The translations under genes were made by a program, and so were the position numbers. A model generated the notes under the pieces. The model searched no databases. It had not been told where the DNA came from and saw nothing but the letters and a program-made list of their open reading frames with translations. DNA of 64,000 nt from Pithys albifrons albifrons (Eukaryota; Chordata; Aves; Passeriformes; Thamnophilidae), in assembly GCF_047495875.1 (NCBI RefSeq), contig NC_092462.1, forward strand, positions 40,523,669 to 40,587,668. Direction: 5' to 3'. Below are positions 12,101 through 24,960 of the stretch, one piece after another (within the stretch, counting starts at the first letter, position 1; every line of letters begins with the position of its first letter).

Positions 12101-15100
12101 TTTGTGTGTGTGATTTTATTACATGTTTTGCATTAGGGATTTAAAAACATTTTCAAAGCATAACAGTATATTTTCCCTGTTGCAGGATCACACTGTGACT
12201 AAATTTGATAAGCTAAACTGCCTTCTAAAATGGGCATTTTGTCTGACCCTTTAGTTATGTGATTTTGACTTTCACTGACTTCTTTTTGCACTTTCACTAC
12301 TTCTTTGAAACATGCACATCAGAAATGCAATTAAATAAAATCTGGTCATGCTTATTTGGAAAATTTATGCCATCACAAGGCAAGTTCTGTGTTAACAAAG
12401 GCACAATCTTTCCAGTTAAAAGTACATGTCAGGTTATTATGGAAGGAGTGGTGGGAGTGGGACATATGCTGGTTTTTGCATTGTGGTAAGTGAACAATGA
12501 AATTTGTATTATGGTGAATTCATTTAAAAACAAAACAAAACAAAAAACGCCTATGCTTAAGCCTAAATTGCTACATTTAGATTTGTATGCCAGAATAACT
12601 GCACTTGCATTTAGAAGTGTAAAGCAGTTAGCATCTCCTGCTAAAATCAGAGAAAGTTGCTGAAAGTCTTCTAATAATAACAACAATGTTGTGATATGGA
12701 AAAGTAACATAGTATAGTAGTCTGGGCTTTAATCAATATTCACACAACCAGTTGCTTCTGAGCATTAAATACATCACTGTTTTTTACCATTTTACTATTT
12801 CTTAAAAGGGAAACAGTATTTACCACTTCCACCTTTACACTGAAAGTCTGGACGAAAAAAAGAATTACATTTTAACACAGTAAAAAATACGGCATTTTTG
12901 GCTTCAGAACGCAAAGAGGAATCAATTTTATTTTTCTCAAATTTTAATTAAATTTTACTTCCAATTAGATTATTTGGGTTTTGTTTCATGTATTTCTTTC
13001 TTTGTCTTCCTTCCTTCCCTCCCCTCATATCCTTTAAAGGGCCACAGTTCAATTTCACTGAAAGTTCGGCTCATTATGATAAAGGGAAATTATCTTCACT
13101 CTAGTTACAGGAATTTTAGCACTTTGTTCAACTGTGAAAAGGAATATCTACAACTGAATGCTGGCTATATTTTTTTAAAGAAGTATGATGTGTACATAAT
13201 GAAAGTGACAATTACAGAGAAAAAACTTCTTTGTTTTTTGTAAATTAAAAATAAATAATCTTGTCTCTTAAAATTCAGTGTAAAATGTTGATTCTCTGAT
13301 ATTTATCAAAATACTGTAGTTCATGAGTTTTTATCAGCATTGTTTACCACCATCATTTGCAGCACAGATCTGTTTCTCTACTGTCTCACTTTTGCCCAAG
13401 TTTTCTAATACCTTGCCTGATGCAGCCTTAAAAAAAAAAATTGAGGGCATAACTTATTTTTCAACATAAAGCATTATACAAAATGGTTGAAGTGCAGCAT
13501 TTTTCAAGTTTTAAAAATGAGTTGGAATCCATTACAGTAATGTTGAAAGTCCTGAAGATGAAACAAGGACCAAGAACTTCCTCTGGCTAGTTGAGTACCC
13601 TCAAGGCCATTTAAAATAATCATGCCCTTTCTTCTGTTCTCATTCTGGCCTTCCTTTAAATCAAACTGTGATATAACTTCAGAAATACAGGTAAGCAAGA
13701 AAAGCCTTAAAAAGGACTTTATACTAATTCAGGAGAGAGATTTTTTTTCTGGACTTTCATAACACACCTACATATCTTACGTCCCAATCTCCTCAATGTC
13801 TTAGAAAATTCAACATTGCTAAAGAATGATGTGTTTTAGGAACCATAACATAAAACAGAGGAGAACTTTGGGTTCCATTGAAAATAAGTTGTGATTTTTC
13901 AGGGCACAGTTACCCCCAAATATTTTTAAAGCTCTGTAGGATTCTTGTTTGATGTTGGGGTTTACTTTTTTTGTTTGGTTGGTTGTTTTTTTTTTTACAA
14001 GATCTTCATTACAACTGTTCAATTTTAGTAGTAAGCATTTGGTCACAATAAAAAAAGTGTATCCTTAAAAATTGAATTGCTAATGATTTTGATTTTTCTG
14101 AAGACATGTTTGTACGAGTCTTGAGTACATACATGAAGGAAATGTCTTCCTGCTTTTGCTTTTAAATTCCTGACCTACCACACTATTTCCTGCCCTTTCA
14201 AGGATCATATTGAGTTAATATGATGTTTAAAAATTCTTACATCACTGTATGGGGTATAAGGAACTACCTACAGATATGGATCACTTTCTCCACCTGGTAA
14301 CTTTTGATTTTTGTTGGGTTTTTTTTCAGGAGAGTTGCTATAATGTAGTTCAAGATACAGGAAGGGAAAAAAAAGACCATCACTATTTTATGTATGCAGT
14401 GCACTGGGAGGGAATGGAAAGCTTGACATAAATGTACTTTGTATGTTGTTCTAAAATACTGGAGAACTCCATATCCAGTATGAAATTCAATGACTCTCCA
14501 TATAACTTCCATATTCATTATTTTCAGTAGTCACTAGTGTATCACAATGACTACTAATTCCTTTATACTGACTCTTTTATAGTATAATGAGAAATTACAG
14601 TGATCTATATTTGAAATCACTTCTTCCTCATAGTGAATGGCAAAGATTTATTTTCCTTGGATGTAAAATAATATTAGATCATTAGATCATTAAATACCAT
14701 GAGTTTTAGCATCACCTAGTCCTTCTTAAAAATATTTTTTCAATGATTGAGAACATGAAGTGAATACAAACTTACTATTTAAAGCCAGGAAGTTTGTTTA
14801 ATGCTTTTAAAACACAAAGAATTTAGAATTTGCCCAGAATAGTGGACTTAAAACCTTGCTGAATTACCGCAGTTCAGAAGTTGTTAGAAAAAGCCTGAAT
14901 TTATACCTTACTATGGTAATACTCCTTATTCTCTTGTCATCTTGGGGCATGAAGTTGATATTCACAATCTCTACTTCCTATAGAGGTTGCAAATGCAGTT
15001 GCAGATTCTCAATGACCATTTTGACCCTGTTTACATCCACTGAGAACTTACAATGTAGGGCAGCAGGTGATATGATTCCAGGCCTCTTGATCACCTTCTG

Positions 15101-15952
15101 ATGATCACAAATATTCTGTATAGGCTTTAAGGAGGTTGTGGTGGGCAATTTTTTATTTATTTTCTCACTAAAGTAAAAAAAATAGTGAAATTGTTTCAGG
15201 CACACAAGAAGTGAATAAGGTTTCATTTTTGTGACAACATAAAAACAATACTGAAAGTGTGAAGTAAAATACATATTTTAAACAAGATATTCCTTATTTT
15301 CTTTTAATTAAATGAAAACTTCAGTATAGAAGAAAAATACCAAGAGATAAATAGTGTTACATTAGTATATATATTAATTTTTTTAAGCCACCTTAATTGA
15401 TCTTTGTGTTTGATCCATACATTTCTTTCTTTATTCTTTTGGGTAAATGTCTAATGTTGAAGAAAAATATTTCAGCCATCTGCAACTATAATCCCAACTT
15501 AAAAACTGATTAACAAGCTTGTACATTTTGTGTATCTCTGTTCTTTTTTTTAATAATGGCTTTTCACACTCAGATCTCTTGGTGTTTTTTATCTTTACTT
15601 TCTCACTTTCTGGTTAGTGTTTTCCGTATCTGAAAAGTATCAGTTTTTTAAGGGTTTTTTTTCAATGTTATTAATAGGACTTCTATTACAAGTAGAATTT
15701 AATATTTTAAACAATCCTTTTTGTTCTGAAAATGTTTCAAAATTATTTTCAGTGTGTATGCAAAGTGGGTTGTTTTTTTGACAGAGATAAATGCCTTTTT
15801 AAATATCATAACTTTTTTATCATTCTCATCAGTGCCATTTTAACCTATGCAGTTGTAAGACCACCACAATGTCCATCATAAATCAGGTATGATATGTATG
15901 TCCTATGCTTTTAATGGGACATACATTATCACATCCTGATTTTCTACCAATT
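9155..15952. other. AT-rich stretch, no gene or mobile element recognised
   Basis: Only simple-sequence features are visible: an AAAAC-type run near 12526-12548 and several T and A homopolymers. A segment at 12415-12485 is bordered by splice-like signals and stays open in two frames, but no product is recognisable, so it is not called. Confidence 0.55.
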
Positions 15953-17315
15953 CACAGAATGAAAGTGTCACAAAACAGTTGAGATTTGAAGAGACCTCAT
16001 GAAATCTTCTACACCAACATCCCTCCTTAAAGCAGAATTGACTAGAACAGGTTTCTCAGATTTGTATGCAGTCAGGTTTTAGATATTTTCAAGGATGGAG
16101 ACTCCACAACCTCTTCTGGCAACCTGTTCCATTTTTTTGCTCAACCTTCCAGTACAAAAGATTTTTCCTATGTTTAAATGGAATTTCCTGTTTCTATTTT
16201 TGACCATTGTCCATGGTTATAGGAGACAATGTGGAAAGCCATGCTAAAGTTAAGATATCCGCTGCTCCCTTCTTCTCCACTGATCAGTTAATGTCATAGC
16301 AATGTACCATGCTGGTCAAGCATGATTTCTCCGTTCTAGCTTGGTTTTATCGCCTTCTTGTCATTAATGTGTTCAGAGGGTTATTTTTCCAACATTACTC
16401 TATGAACTGACTTTGAGGATGATTAGTCCATACTTTCATGACTCTCCCATTTTGTTCTCCTCATTCTCCCAGTCCTTTGGAACACTCTTCAATTCCCTTC
16501 TCATCAGGCATCTCTCTCAGCACTGATTCAAGTATACCATTATGTTTCATTGGCTTGTGCTTCCCAGTAGTGTAAGTGTTCCCTTACATGCTGCTTCTGT
16601 GCTAGGAGTGAGTCTTCATTACTCCAGACTTTCCCACTTGTCTGAGGAGAATTGAATTTCTGAAGGAAGTCCTTACTAGTAAATTTCAGGAAGAAAACCT
16701 TGACCTTTTTCTTATCCTTTGTCAGCATCCTGACCCATTTAACAGTAAGTAGGTCCACATTTCTTTAACCTACTTTTTGTTTCTGATACACCTGCAGAAG
16801 CTCAAATAATTTCTCTTCATTTCAATTCCAGGTAAGTTTTGGTTTTCTTAAACCTATCCCTTCATGTTTGGATGGTGTTTCTACATTGCTCCTGCTTCAC
16901 CTGTCCAATCTTCCCACATCTTGGATGCTCCTTCCATGTTTGAATATACTCAGGAGTTGCTCTTCATCCATACAGACTTCCTTCCACTGTTGTTTCATTT
17001 CCTGTTCATCAGGGTAAGCCATTATTGAGCCTAGAAAAGGTGATACTTGAAAATTAGCCAGCTTTCTTGGACTTTTTTCCAGGACAGTATTCCATGAGAT
17101 ACTCCCACACAGGTCGTTGAACAGGGCAAAGTCACCTGGAGTACTGGGTTATGAGTCTACTTTTCCTCTTGTTCCTTTCTCTCAGCATTCTGAATTGTAC
17201 CATCTGATGGTCGCTGCAGCCAAGACTTCACCTGACCTTCACATTCCTAGCCAGTTCTTATGTAAGTATGAGGTCCAGCTGGTTCCCTTCAGTATGGACT
17301 ATATGCATCCAAGCT
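15953..17315 (-). mobile_element. Old, degraded CR1 LINE with part of ORF2
   Basis: On the plus strand it starts with the complement of a CR1 3' end (cacagaatgaaa...) and continues through the block 'gagactccacaacctcttctgg', as expected for a minus-strand CR1. Farther in, 17040-17310 matches the complement of the CR1 ORF2 stretch upstream of the reverse transcriptase; the block 'tgatggtcgctgcagccaagac' at about 17201-17222 is the clearest anchor. The reading frame is destroyed by many stops. The middle part (16260-16540) is harder to align by eye, so the element may be two adjacent CR1 pieces. At about 1.36 kb it is the longest CR1 in the window. Confidence 0.75.
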
Positions 17316-19281
17316 GAAATACAGAATCCTTCACGTACTAGAGGTCTAAAATTACAGATTTCAGTCTTGATTCTTGAAGGAGAATTACATTAGGTAAGAC
17401 CTATAAAGTAAATAAAATAAGACATATAATATAAAATAAGACCCTGAAAATAAGGTCAAATTATACAAGATATAAGTTCATGCCTCTCTGGAGATAAATA
17501 TTCCTGGAGATAAAAATGCATTTTGAGATAGGTCTACAAACAAAATCATGGACTTAAGAAAATTGTAGTTGAGTGTAACACATAGTTTTTACTGTTAGAA
17601 ATTAATATGTATCTAAAGTGGGTATGTATCTGAAAAATACAAATACACACATTCAATGATAGAATCAAATGCAGTGATTTTGGAGTAAGCCCAAAACTGG
17701 TTTTGCAGCACCTTACAAGTGTATCATGTTTTAAAATGACAAATGCCATTGTAAATTAAAGTTGTTCTTTTCTTATGGTAAAAGTCTGCCAAATTCTAAA
17801 TGTATTGTGTTTTCTTCAAAATAGCAGACAAGCAAAGCCGTAAGTTTTTCAGACACTAATAAAATACACAATGCTTGGCACTCCTCATGTTGACTTTGCA
17901 GCAGCAATTAATTAACAAATGCTATTCCCATAGCTAGTCTGCTATGTTTGATCTCCGTGTGGTAAGATATTTGACAAGATAGGTGCTATACCTTGCTTGA
18001 TTTTTTTTAATCAAAAACATCAGTTCTAACAGCAGTTGACTCAAAACACAAGGGTTGAGGAGAGTCTAATATCTGCTAAGTGGAAAAAGACAAAAAGGGT
18101 ATTGGGAAAATGATTGTTTTTAAGCTTCCAGTTAGATACTACAATCAATGCAGGTTTAAAAATAAACAAGAGAGCTTGTGAGAAATCTGTGTCAAAATAC
18201 ACTAGTGCTCCAAATTGGTATGGATTTTACTGTGAAAATTCATAATGTTATTTCATACTCCAGCTATACTAAATAAACTAGATGTACTCCTCCCCCCTTC
18301 CCCAACAGAAGCTTTAATATTCATTGGTGTGAGGGAACATTAGCTAGGAATGGAAGAAGAATATATCAATATATTTCCTCTGTTTCCATATTGACAATTT
18401 AATCATGCTCAAATTCTCAGAAATTAGATTCTCAGGTCATTGATTGGTGCAGAATACTATTGGGTTTTAGAGTACAACTTTTTGACCAGTATTCAAGGTA
18501 AACTAAAACACAAACATTTTAAGGAAATAGGTTTCTCATTTATATTTGACTTGTGATATCTTCAAGAAAAAAAATATTTAAAGGTTTTAAAAATGTTACT
18601 GTAATATTTTACAGTGGCAGCAAATAATGTTGATAACGTTATTTTACCCCTCAGTTTAACTGTGATATTTGCACATAATATGATGGGAAGCATAACAGCT
18701 GTTGCAAGTAATCTCTTTCATTAGCAGAATCCACAAAAATAACCCAAAATTTTGAACTCAGAAATGGCCTAAAAAGCCAGTCTGTTCACAGTGTTTCTGA
18801 AGCACTGATTCATACTCTGTGCATTGGTTTTATGCTAGGAAGTTATGGATCTCTACTTCCTATGCAGAATTTACTATTTAGAGTTGTAAGGCCTATAGGA
18901 AGAAGTAATATTGTTTGATTCTATGTGTAATTTCAGAACTTCATATGTAGAATTTGGGAATATTTTCGGTTGTCCTGAGAAAGTTTGAGTGGGTGGTTTT
19001 TTCGGTTTCGGTTTTGGTTTAATCTCCAGTGCCTGGACAGCAGCTCTTAAGAGTAAGATTTCTCTAAATTTTTTTCCTATGAGGTATTTGTTTATGACAA
19101 TCTAGACACAAAATACTTTGGCTTTCTTTTTTTTTTTCTAAGTCACTATAAGAGTTTTGATTATTGATTATTTTATAGATCTATTTAAAGATTTGAAACA
19201 ATCATAGCCATGGTCAGAATAAAAAGGTCAGAGAGGCAATTCAAAACCATCTGATAGACAATGTTGTAAATATGTAATTGA
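17316..19281. other. AT-rich stretch, nothing recognised
   Basis: No open frame of note, no LTR ends and no CR1 motif. There is a T-rich run with GGTTTC-like steps at about 18995-19020 and short homopolymers. Confidence 0.6.
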
Positions 19282-19700
19282 TGCTGTGAGAGACCCCATA
19301 AAACAGACTCTGAGCCAAGTTAGTCTGGGATAAGATAAAAAGGTAAATTCTTTAATGTCTAGGCTTAGAGCTTTTAGGAATACATGACGACATGCCCCCA
19401 TGAACACTGATTTCCATGTTTTTTATAATATTGTCTACCCAATCTCCAGTTCACACATCTCTCGGTCCAGCCCCATCCTGCTCCTGGTCACACCTCCTTA
19501 GGATTTGAGTCTGGGGTCAGTGGGACCTTGTGTTCTTCATTTTTGTCTTCTTCAGTTCTTGGACTCAAGGTTGTTGGTTCATGTTTATGTCTTGTTCGGC
19601 AGGCCTTTTGATATTCTTCACCCTTCTATCTTGAAGAGAGTCTAAACAACTATAGGAATTTGAGCTACTGATACATGGCAGGGGTTAGGATACATAAACA
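19282..19700 (-). mobile_element. Solo LTR, about 420 bp
   Basis: Read on minus, the segment begins TGTTTATGTATCC and ends CTCTCACAGCA, giving TG...CA ends. On that strand a TATA box (ATTATAAAAAA) lies near 19410-19425 and an ATTAAA signal at about 19344-19349, roughly 70 bases apart and in the correct order. Flanking pentamers ATTGA (19277-19281) and ATTAA (19701-19705) match at 4 of 5 positions, consistent with an aged 5-bp target duplication. No internal retroviral sequence adjoins it. The family is not identified. It sits 337 bp from an unrelated LTR in the opposite orientation. Confidence 0.68.
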
Positions 19701-20037
19701 ATTAACTTAAGCTGCCAGAAATATTAACACACTAAATTTGCTTTTTTATTACAAGTACTTCTAAAATTTATAAAAATGAAAAAATCAAAAACCCCATAGG
19801 CATCATAATTTATACACCATAATTCTTGGTCGCTGGTCATGCAGGTTAGGAAATCAATCCCTCTCTATCCTTTCTTCATAAGACAGACCTCTGTTCTACA
19901 ATTTTTGCAAAATTGGACTATATAGGAATATCTTCCTGCAAACTCTAGATTAGCAAAAAAAGTTGAGATTGATTCAAATTGAAAAAATACCAAGAGAGGT
20001 GTTTGTGAGATACTGAAATCATTTATAGCTTAAACAC
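19701..20037. other. Short AT-rich spacer between two LTRs
   Basis: No retroviral internal sequence, primer-binding site or polypurine tract is visible, so the LTRs on either side do not form one provirus. Confidence 0.6.
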
Positions 20038-21122
20038 TGTTAAGATCACCAAAGCCCACTCTCCACCTGAATATGCCTCCTAGATTTCAGGGAATTGAAC
20101 TGTGAGTTAAGCCACCTGATGGGAACTTGAGATAAGATAAAGGTAGCATTATTGTCTAAGCATCTCAGGTTTAAGCAGAAGTAAATAAGGCTGGAAGGAG
20201 GCCATAGCCAACAGACTGATTTGCACACTCTCCACCTGTGAGACATTGGGCTGTTAATGCTGATGGGTCAAGCAATCAGCAGGTGTTGAGGGCATGCACA
20301 AAGGACACCTCAGGCTACAAGCTGTGTGTTAAAGAAGATAAGGGAAGAGGCAAATCCTGAGGTAGGGTGGCTTTTCTTTTTCTTTACATAAATGACTCCG
20401 CTGTGGCAATTCCCCTCCTGGGAAAGGTTGGGGGCACGTAGCCTGAAGATATTCACCTCTGCTGCTGGGTCATAATAGGCCAAAAATGGACTCAACTGTG
20501 CTGATGTAATGGGCAACTGTAATGTTTTAGAAGGTGTCAAAGTCTCCTGAAATGTCCCGTGATTCAGTCTTGCATCATCCAGTGTAAAACTCCCCATCTC
20601 GGGGAAGGTTCTGGAGGAATTCCGACCTAGCCTAAGCCCAGTAAAAGACCACACTTGTACTTCACTCAACACTTGGGGCTTTTTCCTCACCACATGGGAC
20701 TTTCCTTACCACCCTGAGCTTCATGGACTTCTTTGCTCACCAAAAACCTTTGCCCTCCACCCTGTACCTTACTCATCAACAGTTTTTCCTTCACCCTGTG
20801 AGACTTCTTTCATCAGCACCCTGGGTTTCCCTTGCCAGATCTAGATTGCAGCCATCACTTTGATAGGACTGGGACTCTGCCCACCAAGAAGACCACAAGA
20901 AGAGGATCAATGGGATGCTGTCAGAATCCACAGTGTTATTTATTCTACTTAATATATCTGTCACTCTGTTTCTCTCTCCCTTTCTCTTTCATATTTCTAT
21001 TTCTACTTCACATTTACCATTAAATAAAAAGCCCTACCATTGCCTTTGGCATATGGTCTCATTTGCAACTTCATTTGGGCAGAGGCATCTCTCTAATAAC
21101 ATGAAAGAACCTGATCTTAACA
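20038..21122 (+). mobile_element. Solo LTR, about 1.1 kb, with intact inverted ends
   Basis: The left end TGTTAAGATC and right end GATCTTAACA are exact inverted complements. Including the next bases outward and inward, the perfect inverted repeat is 13 bp. The body has LTR order on plus: a degenerate TATA region near 20640-20650 (AGTAAAAGACC), a C/T-rich stretch, then ATTAAATAAA at about 21019-21028 as the polyadenylation signal, leaving some 80-90 bases of U5. The long open frame starting at 20915 crosses this U5 and is not a gene of the element. The expected 4-6 bp target duplication is not visible (AACAC left, GTATT right). The sequence resembles a common passerine LTR family, but I do not name it. 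Confidence 0.78.
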
Positions 21123-24100
21123 GTATTCCCAACATTATCTTCTCTGATTGCCTATATCCTCAGAAAAAAATATTTTGGAACCAAGTGGAGTGCACATCGA
21201 ATTTTATGGTTAAGTCTGAGAAAGCTGATCTTTTAAATAGTATTTTTCAAGAAATCCACAATGTGTTACACCGAACAGCATATTGCCAAGACAAGCTGAT
21301 GCCTGTTTTCCTAATGGAATGCCCTTACTATATTGATTCAGCCAAATCCAAATGAACTGAAAGAAAGACTGCCAAACTGCCCATTTAACGTTGTGCTCTT
21401 CTACATACTGAACAGGAAAATATCTAAGAGCAACCTAGTCTTTTTGATTTTGAAATTTAAATGAATGCAGGCTTGTCAGCCTTTCAACAGTTGTTTTATG
21501 GGAGTTTAATGCCATAGCTGAGGACATGTCTCACATCTATATGGTCTTTCAAATGGAATATCGAGGTGCGTAAAAGCACTTGGAACTGCGGGCATGCTGC
21601 ACAGGTGAGCTTCAAGTTCTATTTAAATACTTGTGAATTTGCTGAACAACCAATTTTTCTAAAACTTTTAAACAGAATTAAGAAAGTGCTTTGCATGGAA
21701 CAGATCTAAATATTAGAGAATAGGGTTCAAATTATTCCTACTTATTACCTGTTTTAATCTAGATTATTCACCAGCTAGCCAATAGTTTGAGTAAATCACA
21801 TTCCTAGTTTTCTATTTTTACTCAGTAGACTTTCTTGCAGAAAGAGATTAATGTGTATGTAAAGAATTTAGCTTTGAAACTGTCACTAGTGTGCTAGTAT
21901 GACAGGTAATGAGGCAATTTGGCAGAAAATCAGAAACTAATTGAGCTCAACTCACATCAATGCAACTCTTTCAGCTGAAGCTGTATCTTCTAAAATGAAC
22001 AGTAGAATTACATAAGACAATATGACATGTACAATTTTAATTGGAAACTCTAATTTGAAATATTTAAAGCATGTTTAGAATAATTTGAGAATCTGCAGAC
22101 ATATTCTTACCCAATTAATTAAGTCTTTTCAGTGAGTTGTATAATGACTTGGTGTCAGAAATATAAATTATGAAAGTCTTTGCACATATAAATATTCAAG
22201 TAACTTTTAAGGAGAACAGGATTTGGTATTTTTAGAAAGACGATGTCACAACTGCACGCTGCTATGTAAAATTAACATAGAACTTTGGAAGATAGCTATT
22301 AGAACCTGTAAATATTGTTAAAGTACTGTTTATTTTAGAAAGTAGAGTTTTGATTTGGTCAAACACAAAGGAATATTGTAAAATGTGATTTCAAAGCATT
22401 TCAAAGATCATTAAATTATTTTGGTAACACTAATTTTTAAGTATTTATATTAATATTGGGTGTACTGTGTGGTGTTACTATAGCATTGCCACACATGGTG
22501 TTTTTCTGTTACATTAGGATGGCAATTGAGAATCTGTTAAAATGGAAGTATTAAAGGCTAAATCTCTCTCATAATGGGACTACTAAAAATTATTTGGGGC
22601 AGGGACAGATTGTAAATCTACAACAAACTGTTATTTGAGTCATGTCCATTATGATCACTTACGCTATTTTTATTTTCCAAATTCTTTGATGAATAACGTT
22701 TCCTGCCTATTCAAATTGCAAATAATAAAAAGGGTAGACTTATCGTATATAGCCCTGTAGGAAGAAAAGGAAATACTGCCTGTGTTTCTATGGGTAGCAA
22801 AGCTGTTGCTTTATAGACTGAATAGAGTCTACCTCAAAGTTACCAGTACCATTACCCTTAACACTGAGAGTAGAAACAGGACTTCATGATTTACATGATA
22901 GTAGCCTCTTCAAAGGTTCACATTCTTTCATTCTTTTTCTACCATATCTTTTAAGGGAAAAAGAAAAAAAAGTAACATGTATTTTGTTCTACTGTCCAAG
23001 TAGTCTGAAGCAATAGGATTTCTTGTGAAAATCAACCATACTGCCTAAATAGTAATTAAATGTTTCTTAGTAGTCTTTCGTATTTCATAATATTACAGTT
23101 TTTAAACTATGCTGTTTAAATAGTTTTGTAAAAATGTCTCGGTTTCACGCAGTATCAGGGTTTTTTTGATGTTGTTTTGAGTTTGTTTTTTTTAATGCAA
23201 AGAAATACATTGCTCACAAAGTAAAAGCATTTTAAAAACTCGAATGTTATGCACTAATTAGCTTAATCCCTTATCAGTATTACTAGACCTGCAATTTTTA
23301 AATGCTTAACTTAATCTGCCTCCATCCTAATATGAACCTGCTGAATATAACTTTTTTTGTGGAATACTGGGTGCTTCTTCTATATTGTATATCAAGTTTT
23401 TTCTTATAATTAACTCTGATGTACAGAATAATCTTGCCTCACAACCACACAACATTTTGAAACAGGAAAACTGAAAGTGACTTTTTAATCACAGTTTCTA
23501 GATAGAATCAATTTACAATGGAATTCAATGGAAGTTGTCAGATATTGCTCACATTTTTGTACACTTCTTCATAGTTCCAGATAAGTTCATCACTAATTAT
23601 GTCTGGGTTTGACATTGCTGACATTTTTTTTCCCCCAAAAAGAAACACTTTTTAGCAAATTCAGGATATATAAACACTTATTAACAGCACAGACAAATAC
23701 ATTGCTCTTATTTTGATTAGCTTCCTTTTACAATTTTTCAATAACTGTTTACTGTTGATTGCTGCTATGAATATCAATACTTCCTTTCACAAACTGTCTC
23801 CAGCTAATTTCCATGATTGACTATGAGGATGTGAATGGCGTGGACACTGGAAGTCTGCCTAAAACACTGACAACTTGAATGACTTTATGCATCATTCATG
23901 GTAGAACTCTGTTAGGTTCTCTGAGAGTAGTTATGAAAGAAACACAGGTCATTACAGAATGAACATGATCTGTCCAAAATGCTTCCCTGGAAGCTGCTGG
24001 AGTTTACTTAGTCAATAATTTGTCATGAAAAAAGTTATTCTATATCTTTTATTGAAAGGCTGGATCAATCAAGGCTACTGTACTCCAGTACATTTTCAGA

Positions 24101-24960
24101 AATGTCATCTAGCATCCTTTTAAAAACTTATTATGTTATTAAAAACTTAATAAAATTATTACATTCTCAGTTGATTATCATAATTGTCTCATCTTAAAAG
24201 GACATACAATAATATATCAGATAATAAATATAATATTGTAAGATAAAATTTAGGCCTTCATGAAATGGGATTACTTTTCTCATTCAGAATTTCAGTTATC
24301 ACTTATACATTTTTTTTTCAGTTTTACAGTGTTATTTGAGAATGGATTTTTGTCCATTGATTCTAAGTTAATTTTTCAGATTTAGAAAAGTTTGATGTAT
24401 TCCGGATGTAGTATGTGTCGTTTGTTTGTTTGTTTTTCTTAATTTAAAGCTATTTTAAAATTAAGAGTAATTTTAATAAGGAACTAATACTCTCAACTCT
24501 TTTGTCAACAAGACATACATAATGGTCACCATAACCTTTATGGCTTATTTCCTGCTAAATATATAGATAAAAGAACCTGTTATTGTTGCATTTTTCAATA
24601 CTGACAACACTTGCCCATTTCTCCACTAAATCTGAAAAGTTCGCTATAATTCTTTCTTTTAAAATTTGATTGTATAAAGAAGAAATTTTTTTTTAATCAA
24701 TAATGTCATTAAAACTGGTTGCTAAATCCAGTGCACCAAGGTCAAAGTAACAAGCAAGATTTGGTGAACTGTTATTCTTAGAGGTGTAGTAATTCTTTTA
24801 TGATTTCACAGTTTCAACCACAGCATTTTAACTAGATAAGCTCAATCTAACTGTAAACATCTAAACACCTGTAGACCAGTAGTGCAGTTTAATGATGGTT
24901 TGGAATATGCAAGCACTGTTTTTTCAACAAGCCATTCTATGTTAGAAACCATAAAGTGTG
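21123..24960. other. AT-rich stretch, no supported gene
   Basis: 21163-21355 is preceded by a good acceptor (tgcctatatcctcag) and is open to a stop at 21353-21355, but nothing is recognisable in it and no partner exon was found. A second open stretch, 21491-21604, lies between acceptor- and donor-like signals but contains an in-frame stop near its end. Neither is annotated as a gene. The remainder contains only short GTTT and homopolymer runs, for example at 24420-24436. Confidence 0.5.

Noticed and set aside
19282..21122. One provirus with two LTRs
   Set aside because: The two LTRs are in opposite orientation, share no sequence, and have only 337 bp of non-retroviral DNA between them.
20915..21355. 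146-codon open frame, the longest in the window
   Set aside because: It starts inside the LTR R/U5 region and crosses the LTR end at 21122, so its first half is LTR sequence read by chance. Only the part after 21163 is kept, as a weak lead.
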